Source of the DNA: Zingiber officinale
Lineage: Eukaryota; Streptophyta; Magnoliopsida; Zingiberales; Zingiberaceae
Reading direction: 5' to 3'
Assembly: GCF_018446385.1 (NCBI RefSeq)
Contig: NC_056002.1
Coordinates: forward strand, 8,690,894-8,754,893
Length of the DNA: 64,000 bases
The stretch's first letter is position 1; every line of letters starts with the position of its first letter. Below are positions 23,685 to 33,990 of the stretch, piece after piece. Under the pieces are notes generated by a model, which was not told the DNA's origin, did not search any database, and saw nothing but the letters and a program-made list of their open reading frames with translations. The position numbers and the translations under genes were made by a program.

Positions 23685-26347
23685 TGTTAGGATATATACT
23701 AAAAGCCTAGCTTTTGGTATAAACATTTATCTAGAAATAAGAGTCACATTGGTCAAATGTCTACATTTATGATAAATGTAGTTGTTCAATTAATTTATAT
23801 TGTAGATAATATGGTGTGTGGTGTCACACACAGAGGATCATGTTATCAGTACCTTATAAATTATAAACAGTAGCTCACGGCCAAGATGGAAAGGAACAAA
23901 CCATAGGAAGGTCGTAGTGTAATTAGGTATTAGTTTATCTTAACTATATAATTATACTAGTACACTTAGAGTGTGTTGAGTAGGACCATTTGAGGTCGTT
24001 TCTTTTATACTGACTTTATAAAGGAACAAAGACCTCAGTTATTATGGAAGTGTGTGCTCTTAATCCTAATATAATAACAAGCACATATATTTGATATTTA
24101 TTTCTTTAATTTATCAATGGGTGAGATTCAGTTCGATAAATCAATAAGCCCGATAAGTTGGGAAATGATATCACTTATAGTGTGTGTTGTTGATTATAGA
24201 AGGAAACTGTGTCCTAGTAATCTAGGTTGAGAATGTCCCCAAGAGGAGCTCATAAGGATTGTCATGTTAAACCCTGCAGGTGGACTTAGTCTGACATGAC
24301 GATGAAGTTGAGTGGTACTACTCTTGGAGCTAGATATTAATTAAGTGAGTTGTCAGTAACTTACTTAATTAGTGGACATTTGTTATCTTAAACACAGGGA
24401 GACTAACACACTCATAATAAGAAGGAGCCCAAAATGTAATTTGGGATTAGTGCGGTAGTTCAATAATAGTTCTCTAGTGGAATGAATTATTATTGATAAA
24501 ATTAAGTTGTGTGTTTGGGGCGAACACAGGATGCTTAATTTTATCGGGAGACCAAAACCAATTCCTCCTCTCGGCCCCTATCGTAGCCTCTTAAATATAG
24601 AGTACTATACCCACCTATACCCACCTTCTTACCCATCCCATAGGGGCCGGCCAAGCTAGCTTGGAGACCAAGCTAAGGCCGACCAAAGTTTGGTTCATGG
24701 GTGCTTTAAGGTGGCCGGCCCTAGCTTGGGTTCAAGCTTGGTGTGGCCGGCCCAAATTAAAATAAAAGGATTTTTATTTTTTAAAAATTTTTCTTATGTG
24801 GATAACATGATTTAAAAGAGAGTTTAAAAATTAAAAATTTCCTTTTATAGCTTTCTACAAAAGATTAAGAGAAAAGATTAATCTCTTTCTTTATTTGTAG
24901 TTTAAAAGGATGGTTTTAATTTTTGGTAAAAACTTTCCTTATTTGTAAATCATCTACATGTTTAAAAGAGAGTTTAAAATTTGAAATCTTTCCTTATTTG
25001 TTGATTAAAGGAGGATTTTAAATTTTAAGAAAACTTTCCTTTTTAATCATGTTCATGATTTAAAAGAGAGTTTAAAATTAAATATTCTCTTCTACAAAAG
25101 ATTAAGAAAAGATTTGATATCTTTCCTTATTTGTAGATTAAAAGAGATTTTAATTTATAGAGATAACTTTCTTTTTATCCACATGTTTAAAAGAAAGATT
25201 TTAAATTTCCTTTTTATAAACCAATCATGAAGGGATACAAATTATTAGAGAAATTTTTATAAATTTCCGAATCAAATAAGGAAGTTTTAATTGGTGTTTA
25301 AAATTTTATTTACTTGGAGATTTTGTTTTGTTGTGGCCGGCCATTGTAATTTGAAAAGAGAAAATTATTTTAATTAAATAAATTTTCCTTTTTAATGGCA
25401 AAAGAATTAAGGAAGTTTTTATTAAATTTTCCTTATTTGCCAAGATCAAGGATTATAAAAGAGGGGGTAGAGGAGGCTTCAAGGCTAAGGACTCTATTCT
25501 ATTTTTCTCCCTCTTTTCCTTGGTGTGGTGGCCGGCCCTTCCCTTTCTCTTCTCTCCTCTTGTTGTGGTTGAAATCTATCATCTCTTGGAGCTTGGAGGA
25601 TGTGGCCGGATCAAGGAAGGAGAAGAATGAGAGAATGCATGCATCCCTTGGAGCTTGGTTGGTGGAAAATTCTTCATCTTTTGGAAGTTCTTGTGCTTGG
25701 CCGAAACTTGAAGGAAGAAGAAAGAAGGTGCCTAGGTGGTTCTCATCTCGGAAGATCGTTGCCCACACAACGTCCGAGGTTAGAAGAGGAATACGGTAGA
25801 AGATCAAGAGGTCTTTCTAAAAGGTATAACTAGTAATTTTTCTTTCCGCATCATACTAGTTATTTTTGGAAATAATACTAAATACAAGAGGCATACGATT
25901 CTAGTGTTTCGAATTTGTTTTCGATATAGTGTTCTTTTGTTTTTCTTTTCCTTGTGATTTGATTGTTCTTTTCGGTTGACCTAAAGTTATTTTAGGAAAT
26001 TAAATATTAGCTTTCCTTAAAAGGTTTTGTCTAGTCGGTGGTGGTTGCTCCCATATCCAAGAAGGTCATGTGCCTCGCCACGTCAGTACTGGGAACCAAT
26101 TTTGGAAATTAATATTTAATGGAATTAATAACTTAGGTGATTTGGATCAAACGTGTTAAGTTCCGTAGGAGATCCAAGTCAAAACCTAAAAGAACAAATA
26201 GATTAAGTTTTGGATCAAACGTGTTAAGTTCCGCAGGCGATCCAAAATTTAATTTAAAAGAACACATGGTAGCTAGGAAGAAGTTCAGACCTTTGTACAA
26301 AATTTTTGTACAGTAGAACCTCTAGGTTTTCCAAGTAGCAACCAACA
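23685..26347 (+). repeat. outer copia 3' LTR (2,663 bp)
   Basis: It starts TGTTAGGATATATAC after the purine tract and ends ACCAACA, followed by the AATGT duplication. It gives the uninterrupted reference for the insertion site inside the 5' LTR. Confidence 0.95.
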
Positions 26348-26352
26348 AATGT

Positions 26353-27110
26353 ATAGTTTAATTTTCATATCGATGAACACAGAATAGAGCAAACAAAGTA
26401 CCGACACAGAAGCTTTTACCGGAGAAGGATTTTCCAGGCAAAAACCTAGTCGTGCAGTTTGGTGTGGGCAGGTGATTGTGGCGTGGGCAGAGATATCTCG
26501 CGTCTGAGTTTCGGCAAGATAGGCGATTTGGTTCCCAGGTTGCGGAGAGGGAGGCGCTGACCCCACTTCTGCTAGGGTTCGCAGAGAGGGAGAGCTTGCG
26601 GCTGGAGACGACTCGCGGAGAGGAAGGAGGTGGCTCGCAGAGAGGAAGGTGGCTCGCGACAGAAGGTGGCTCGCGGAGAGGAGATGGCTCACGGCAGGTT
26701 TCGGATAAGGAGAGCTTGTGGCTGGAGAACTTGAGCGGCGCCGCTTCTGCAAGGGTTCGCGGAGAGGAGACGGCTCGCGGAGAGGAAGGTGGCTTGCGGA
26801 GAGGAGGTGGCTCGCGGAGAGGAGGTGGAGATGGCTTGCGGAGAGGAGCTGGCTCGCGATAGGTTTCGGAGAGGGAGAGCAAATCGACTTCTACTAGGGT
26901 TCGTGGAGTGTGCGTCTTATGTTTCGTGCGACGTTTTTTGTGTTTCACGTGGCTGACGTGGCAATCACCGCACGACACCGCACCATAAGCACAACAACAT
27001 AAGAAAACTGTGTGTGTGTGTGTGTATAACTTACTCTATATAACAGTGGATGACATCCCACATGGATGATCTGACACGGCCAAAACTGATTTTTTTCCTT
27101 CTCTCATCTA
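26353..27110. repeat. GC-rich minisatellite in gene-free DNA
   Basis: From about 26590 to 26870 a unit close to GGCTCGCGGAGAGGAGGT repeats many times with variation. The open frames on both strands over it (Arg/Pro/Ser-rich on the minus strand) have the composition of the repeat and I do not call them genes. A short TG run occupies about 27009-27025. Confidence 0.65.
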
Positions 27111-27118
27111 CATGCAAC
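27111..27118. other. hAT target-site duplication, left
   Basis: CATGCAAC here and at 28954-28961; eight bases is the hAT-superfamily length. Confidence 0.85.
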
Positions 27119-28953
27119 TAGGGATGTAAACAAACTGAACTGAGCCAAATAATATCAGACTCAAATTCGGCTCATTTAAGTTATAGTCAGGCTCGAGCTC
27201 GGCTCGTTTTGGAATTACCAAGCTCACGAATAGTTCAAGCTCGGCTCGTTATTAGCTTGATTATCATAGTTAACGAGCTTAACTCGTTAAGCGAGCTCGA
27301 GTTCATTTTAGACAGGGACTAATCCAGAAATTAGAAATGGACTAGGCTGATTTTGAATTGGCCAAGTCCGTCAAGAATATCGTAGAAGAGGTCGAGTTCA
27401 CTTACCATGAGTGCATAATCGTCTCGTCTTCTCCTATATTTTACTAAATTTTAAATTTTTATTAAATATAATTTTTTAATTATTTATAAAATTATTAAAT
27501 TAGTTTACCGATAATTATATCTAATATGTTAACGTTGGAAATTTAGGAACCATGATGATGTGTAGTCATCACTACGAATGGATCCCAAAAAAAAATTAAA
27601 GGAGGTTTGAATTTAATATAATAAATATATTATTATAATATATATATAAATAAAATTTAAAAAAAAAAGAGTGTTGAATAGAGTTGTGTGTTACTAAATT
27701 TTAAAATATAAAATTAATGTATAATAGAATACTCTGTATCCTTAACTAAATTATATTCAATATAAACTATCAAGTACTTTTTAAGAAAATTATCCTATAT
27801 TTTTTAAGAAGGGTCCACTTTACAATTTTTTTTGCTTGAAAAAACTCACTGGTGGTAAAAACAGATAATGTTAAAACAAATCAGTCTTCTTTTTTTTGGA
27901 AAAAATTTCTCCCATATAGCATTCCAAATATGAAATAATGTACTCCACAATACTTGTTTATTGACATTAAGAGTCACACTCACATTAATTTGGTTTAGAA
28001 TAGGCTGTAACGGAAAAAAATGTATTTGGTCATAATTAAAAATTAGGTTAAAGCAACACTTGACGCAAGGAAAAGCAACGAAACTAAAGCTAGGGTTAGG
28101 TGATTCTTCCTCATTTTATAGAGTTCGGGAGGAAGAATATTGGATTTGTTTGTTGGTAGCCACTCAAAGTCTCTTGGTCGAGTTTGTTTGTTCGAATTTT
28201 GCTTCTTCCCTTTGATGAACCATCATCGGGCGTGAGGACGCTGCTAAGGTTTACGCGGCATCAACTGGTAGAACTGGAAAGGAAAAAATAGGTTTGTTAT
28301 TTGGTTGATGTTCGGAAAATCAAATTTTTTCCTGCCTTTGGCTAATTCTTGGATGGTAGCAAATGCTGAGCAGATATAGTGTTGATATTTTGGAAATATC
28401 TGGTTCTCCCCACTCTAATTCCACAAGTTTTCAACCATAAGGGCTGGGCTATAGCCAGGACAACCCCTCTTTGGATCCGTCTCTGATTTTAGAGCTCATT
28501 TTTTGACTCGTTTTAGAGCTCATTTTGCAGACTTGTTAAGCGAGCTCGAAAAATCATTTGAATAAATATTCAACAAATCTAACAATTAAAATAATATAAA
28601 CTCAACACATCATTGAACATCCCAAACTACTACATTAAACTTCCAAACTCAACGCATCATTGAACATGTTTGTGAGCCCTTTAATCGAGCTGAGCTCGAG
28701 CCCGAGTTCATGATCCTATAAACAAACATGTTCTCGAGCCCTTTAAATGAGTCGAACTCGCGAGCCTATAAATGAACATGTTTGCAAGCTCACGAGCTGA
28801 ATGTTCTAAAGCTCGAGCTTAACTCGGTAAAACTATCGAGCTCGAAATCGAGCTTGAGCTCGGCTCGATAAGATAAACGAACGAACTCGAACGAACTTTT
28901 ACTGAATCGAGCTCTGAATAGCTCACGAACCAGTTGGTTCATTTACATCCCTA
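27119..28953. mobile_element. non-autonomous hAT element (1,835 bp)
   Basis: The ends are inverted: TAGGGATGTAAACAAACT on the left and, read from the right end inward, TAGGGATGTAAATGAACC. The perfect 8-bp duplication CATGCAAC flanks it. The TAGGGATG start is the Ac-like hAT signature. Both subterminal zones are crowded with GAGCTCGAGCTCGGCTCG-type words (27180-27310 and 28480-28910), as in hAT transposase-binding regions. No transposase frame exists. The middle (28030-28490) is less repetitive and could be captured sequence, but I do not recognise it. Confidence 0.9.
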
Positions 28954-29589
28954 CATGCAACTATTTTCTCTCTCTTGTGTGCAAGTTTCTCTCTCTTGCA
29001 TATAAGGTAGTGCTGATTTTTACAAACCAACATTGATCTTTAAAGACCATCACTAACACTTTGGTGCTGGTTTATATAAACTAGCACCATGTTAGTTCTG
29101 ATTTACACAAATCAGCATCACGTTGGTACTAGTTTGCATAAAATAGCACCAACTACTAGTGCTGGTTTACGCAAGCTAATATCATTGTTGGTGTTAGTCT
29201 TTAAAGACCGGCACCAATAGAAGACTAGTTGTGTAAACGAACATCACGTTGATGTTGATCTTTAAGGTTTAAGATTTACATAAACCACCACCAATAGAAG
29301 ACCAGTTGTGCAAGTCAGCACGACGTTGGTGCTGGTTTGTGTAAACTAACACCAACTATTGGTGTTGATTTTGCACTATGTTGGTGTTGGTCTTTAAAAA
29401 CCAACACCAATAGAAGACTAGTTGTGTGAACGAGCACCAACATGGTGCAAACCAACACCAGTAGTTGGTGCTGGTTTTTGTAAATCAGCACCAACATGAT
29501 GTTGGTTTGCACAACTGATCTTCTGTTGGTGCTAGTCTTTAAAGACCAGCATCAAAGTGGTAATAGTTTGCTTAAACCAGCATCAATGT

Positions 29590-31221
29590 TGACGCATGGG
29601 AAGAAACTCCGGATGCAACAATCGAATTAGAGGTTTGTATAGAAAGATAATTCGTAAATAAAGAATAGCCGTTTCTAGGTTTAAATAAAAATAAATTTAT
29701 TCAAATCAAAATCAAACTCAACATACTTTTACAAGAACCCTAACCCCTATTTAAATAATCTAAGAAATAAGAAAAAAATGTAACAAAAAAAGTAAAATAA
29801 AACTCACCCTAAAAAAAGAGATAAAATCTAAACTAACTTTTAGAAAATAAAATTAATCCTAAAAATTTTAAAAAAATAAAAGAAAATGTTAAAAGACCAA
29901 ACTAGAGTTTTGACGACCCAGTTACCTGATTCTGTCTTGTCTAGACTCCAAATAGAGTTCAACCATGTCAGGAGGCCACGAGCTAATCATTTGCCTTGTA
30001 AGTAGTCTCGATCATCCTTCTTCAAAACCCAAAAGGGAGGTTGATAGCCTCGTTTTCTTCTTGTCACAGCTCGAAGAAGAACATAGCCGAGTTGGATGAT
30101 ATGATATGATTGTGTTCCTAGATGCTCTTGCATCAGACACTCCAAGTTGAAAAAAACTCATCCTTTAGTTTAAAATAACATCTTTAACATCCAGTCTCCC
30201 TTTTCTTCACACTGTCTTCTGATATGGCACAAACTGCATCTTCAAATAAGATCAAAATCTCACAATCATCACCATAAAGTACCTCGTCATATACTGACTC
30301 ACTAATTGACTTAGTCTCATCTTTGTCGTAAATTGTTGGATCACCGACAATTTAGATTTTGTGGTCCTTATCTTTCTCAAGAAAATTTTTATTTGAATTA
30401 AAATAAAATAACTTATGGCCTGTAAGATCTCGAGCACTATGATCATAATATGAGACTTACTTAGTTGAAACTTATCAGTCATGATCTCGGCCTCATACAT
30501 CAAGGCTCAAGATTTTGTATTACTAGACGCTGGGATAATTTCATGACTCATCTCTATAGATCTTCGAAGAGCTAGTAGGGTACGTTTCAATCCTGGTGTG
30601 AGACTTCCTCAGGTGGAATCTGTCTTGATCACGATCACGACCACGACCACGATGATCATCCATGGATCTAAAGAGCTTTGATACCAACTGACGTAGGAGA
30701 AGAAACTCTGGCTGTGGCGTTCAAATTAAAGGTTTGTAAAGAAAGACATAAAAATAATTTGTAAACAAAGAGTAGTCACTTCTAGGTTTAAACGAAAATC
30801 AACTTTATTCAAATTAAAATCAAACGCAACCTACTTTTACAAGAACTCTAACCCTTATTTAAATAGCCTAAGAAAAAGTAAAAAAAAAACTCATCCTTAA
30901 AAAAGAGAAAATCTAAATTGATTTTTAGAAAAGAAAAATAATCTTAAAATTTTAAAACAAATAAAAGAAAAGGTTTTAAGACCAAACTAAAGTTTTAACA
31001 ACCCGATTAGCTGATTTCGTCTCATCCATATTTCGAATTGAGTACAATAATGTCAAGAGACTACGAGCTAATTATCTTTCTTGTAAGCAGTCTCGATCGT
31101 TCTTCTTCAAGACCTAAAAGAGATGTTGATAGCCTAGTTTTCTTCTCATCACAGCTCGAAGAGAAACATAGCCGCATTAGATGATATAAGATGATTTGTG
31201 TCCCTAGATGCTCCTACATCA
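29590..31221 (-). mobile_element. miniature LTR retrotransposon (TRIM-like)
   Basis: Direct LTRs at 29590-30135 (546 bp) and 30689-31221 (533 bp) begin TGACG and end CATCA on the plus strand. A primer site TTGGTATCAAAGC lies on the minus strand at 30687-30675, directly against the right-hand LTR, so the element reads right to left. The flanks are AATGT and AACGT, a 5-bp duplication with one C-to-T change at a CpG. The internal part is only about 550 bp. It starts with a gag-like MDDHRGRGRDRDQDRF and breaks into stops. It cannot encode its own enzymes. Confidence 0.85.
30136..30688 (-). pseudogene. gag remnant of the miniature element
   Basis: On the minus strand an Arg/Asp/Gly-rich start near 30663 is followed by gag-like fragments. 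These include LTGHKLFYFNSNKNFLEKDK and DKDETKSISESVYDEVLYGD. They lie in shifting frames with several stops. No zinc knuckle or protease is seen. Confidence 0.5.
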
Positions 31222-31395
31222 AACGTGGTACAAACTAGCACCAACATGCTGGTGGTGGTTTTTAAAGACCAGTACGTTGGAACTGATCCTTAAAGATCAA
31301 CTCCATTGTAGTACTGGTTTGTAAAAACTAGCATCACCTTACATATAGAAGAGAGAAGAGAGTTGTATAGAGAGGAAAATTATTATTTTAGAAAT

Positions 31396-32319
31396 TGATC
31401 CGGCGGTTAGAACAGGGGACCCCTATTTTGAGAGGTCAACGCCACGTGGAAGTCAAAGGGTTAGGTGGCCGACCGGAGAAAGGCGGACCGGTCGGCCGAC
31501 CGGAGAAGGATGGGTCGACCTCCCGGCCGGTCGACCGATGAATAACCGATGGCAAAAGGCGCCCCGACAGGGGTCGGGGTTCCGGCGCTCGATTGAACAG
31601 TAACGAAGGGCCGAGCGGAAGTCATGCTCGGCCGTAGACATAAAGTAACATACTACTAGCAGCCCCCACATAGCACCTTACCGAGGATCTCCCCAGCATA
31701 CCGATGTATATGGAGGGCCGGACGTGATGTGAATGCCGACCGGCCGGACGTGATGTGAATGCCGACCGGCCGGACGTGAGATGAGTGCCGGCTGGCCGGA
31801 CGGGAGATGAGTGCCGGCCGGCCGGACGGGAGATGAGTGCCGGCCGGCCAGACGCCCCGGCATGGAGTAAGGAGAGAAGGACAAGGAACATCTTATAACA
31901 GCTGTCAAGTCCTATGACTAGGCCATACTCCAAATCTGGCGGCAAGGTGTTCTGCTGTCCCATCGAAGACGTGCCTGGGCTGTAGCAGCATGGTGTCAGG
32001 TAAGCTTTCTGACAAACACATATCGAGGTATGGGCTAAGGACACGTATTTACCTCGGTAAGTGTGCGTGAGCTCTTTCACCGCTCTATATAAGGAGCCTT
32101 ATACTTCGCCGGAGGTACGCGTTTTACAATTTTTGGAGCCACTTCTTCACTGTTAGCTTGCCTGACTTGAGCGTCGGAGGGTCATCGCCGGGAACCCCTT
32201 CCCGGCTCGACTTCTTTGCAGGATCGCCGGAAGTTCGCACCAGCAGTCGAAGACCCACGTCAGCAACCGGAGAGCGCCACGTACCCAGCGTCCGTTGATT
32301 CAGCTTTCGGACAGGATCA
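31396..32319 (+). mobile_element. gypsy-type solo LTR
   Basis: Starts TGATCCGGCGG and ends GGACAGGATCA, so the first and last six bases are inverted copies. The flanks are GAAAT (31391-31395) and TAAAT (32320-32324), a duplication with one mismatch. A TATA box (TATATAAGG, 32086-32094) sets the plus orientation. About five copies of a 25-27-bp unit built from GCCGGCCGGACGGGAGATGA lie at 31730-31855. The 3' part (GAGCGTCGGAGGGTCATCGC) resembles the GAGCGTCGGAGG-type text of the other gypsy LTRs in this window. Confidence 0.8.
32086..32094 (+). promoter_or_regulatory. LTR TATA box
   Basis: TATATAAGG about 225 bp before the solo-LTR end, the usual U3 promoter position. Confidence 0.6.
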
Positions 32320-32629
32320 TAAATATATGAGTTTGATTAGTAAATATTTAAAATTATGCTTAAAATAAATTTTAATCAAGGTTTATTTTCATTGGTCATT
32401 TTAATTTTGTACTGATGAAATTAAATTTGGTTAATAATTTCTATTTTTTTAGATTTATTTTTTTTATAGATTAAAGTTAAATTTAGTCATTTTTAATTTT
32501 TTTACTTGTTAACTTTAATTTGATTGATAATTTAAATTTTTTACTTTTTATGTAATTTAGGTATATAATTTTTTGAACCGATTAATTCTGGAGGTAATCA
32601 ATTTGGCCCCATAAAAATTTTCCACATGT

Positions 32630-32820
32630 CACAAGAATAAATTAGGAAACACTCACGAAGGCTTATCCAGATGGCCATCACTCTTAGGCACACTTCTCAC
32701 TGGAGGGAAAAATCTCCTATATAGTGCCGCAAAAATCTCCTATATAATGCCGCAGTTAAGATTCGAATCTTAGATTCCTTGATTATTCATTAGAGGACTT
32801 AATCATCGCACCATTACCCC
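32630..32820 (-). mobile_element. SINE-like repeat
   Basis: On the minus strand the head reads GGGGTAATGGTGCGATGATT, resembling a tRNA A box, with GATTCGAATC resembling a B box about 45 bases on. The head is similar to that of the SINEs at 60556-61008. The unit AAAATCTCCTATATA(G/A)TGCCGCA is doubled in the body. The tail word AAATTAGGAAACACT recurs at about 42571. No target duplication was found. Confidence 0.5.
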
Positions 32821-32830
32821 AGGTAAAAAA

Positions 32831-33990
32831 GTTAGATTTGATTGTTAATTTTTTTAATATTTTTTTATTAAAATTTGATCTGTAATTTTTTATTTTTTAT
32901 TAATAAAAAAATAATTTATTCAAAAAAATAAGTTTGATTAATAAATTAAAAATATTTATGGGTTATAGTTATTATTAATTGATATTTTTTTCATAAAAAT
33001 ATTTTGAAAGTCAACAGCATATTTAATAAATTAGGCTAGAAAATTTAACATAAAAGAATTTTTATTTTTTTCATTTGTACTAATAAAGAAGTAAATTTTA
33101 CCCGAAATAAAATTATTGATACGTGACTCACTATATTATGAAAATAATTTACATACAATTGTGAAAATAATTATTTGTGAGTATATAAATTATCCTTTTA
33201 AACTTTACTAATAAAATTAAATATCTCTAATAATATTTTATAAAAAATATTAAAGTCTTAAATATCTTAAAACTTTATTAGTTTACAATGACCAGCCTTA
33301 ATTAACTCAATTTAAGCTTGAATATCTTAAAACTTTATTAGTTTAAACTCTTACTTGAAACATAAAATAAAACCAAAGCTATGAATTTCTTCCTTCATTT
33401 TTGAACGGATATGAAAGATTATAAATTGTCCGTGAAAAAAGTTCATTGATCATGTTTGTAAACAATTCATTAATAAAATTTATGAATCATATTTATTAAT
33501 AAAAATGTTTATCAGCATGATAAATAAATAAACTTAAAAATAAATAAATAAAAATATATTATCAATTTTAATAATCAATCAAACAAATTCAAAACTATAT
33601 ACTTTTCAAACAATCATTAGATTTGATCTAAACGAATCAGTTCAAATGAAGCTTAAATCAAACTTAAATTTATAAAAAAAAAAAAAAAATTAACCACTTG
33701 AATAATCATATTAATAATCTAATTCATTTTGAACACAATTTAACTCAGCTACCCTAGCAAATATTCCGAAACTTTATTAGTTTATATCGTCCGACCTGAA
33801 ACACAATAAAAGCAAAGCTACGAGTTTCTTCCTTCATTCTGGGATCGGATCTGAAAAAAAAAAAACCGATTCCGCGGCATACGCCTCCCTCGCCTCTCTC
33901 GGCACCCTTCCGCATTATCTCGCGTCGCCACTCTCGTCACCCTTCCGCATCATCTTGCGTCGCCATCACGCCACCGCCGCGCACATTCTC
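32831..33990. other. no gene seen; AT-rich, with a dispersed repeat copy
   Basis: Very AT-rich sequence with poly-A and poly-T runs. The segment 33420-33760 is the second copy of the repeat at 1130-1500. From about 33860 the DNA turns GC-rich; it is the likely leader of the pseudogene that starts near 34001. Confidence 0.5.

Larger units (their letters stand above)
7640..26347 (+). mobile_element. outer Ty1/copia retrotransposon, complete but interrupted
   Basis: Two LTRs are flanked by the identical 5-bp duplication AATGT (7635-7639 and 26348-26352). The 5' LTR is 7640-10154 plus 17456-17603, split by a nested element. Removing the nested element and one copy of its duplication gives 2,663 bp, exactly the length of the 3' LTR (23685-26347). 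An initiator-Met-tRNA primer site follows the 5' LTR at 17606-17617, and a purine-rich tract (AAGTGGGAGAT) precedes the 3' LTR. By eye I count about 16 substitutions and no indel over the first 870 bp of the two LTRs, so the insertion is fairly young. The internal pol region is heavily decayed and no gag is recognisable. Confidence 0.95.
28962..31380. repeat. fold-back array of TTGGTGCTGGT hairpins
   Basis: From 28975 to 29589, and again from 31222 to 31345, the words TTGGTGCTGGT and ACCAGCACCAA alternate about every 20-45 bases, joined by TCTTTAAAGA or TTTGTGTAAAC. One strand can fold into many stacked hairpins. The outer ends are inverted copies: ATAAGGTAGTGCTGATTTTT near 29003 against the reverse complement of AAAAACTAGCATCACCTTAC near 31325. 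The two halves are separated by the retroelement at 29590-31221. This is a fold-back or subterminal-repeat type DNA element of unknown superfamily. Confidence 0.65.

Noticed and set aside
26285..26978. 155- and 206-codon Ser/Pro/Arg-rich frames on the minus strand
   Set aside because: Low-complexity product of the GGCTCGCGGAGAGG minisatellite. No start context, domain or intron structure supports a gene.
29010..29589. microRNA precursor
   Set aside because: Many overlapping hairpins of a transposon-like array, not a single defined stem-loop; without small-RNA data it is only a repeat.
31453..32080. Minus-strand frames of 72-152 codons
   Set aside because: They run antisense through a gypsy solo LTR and its tandem repeats.
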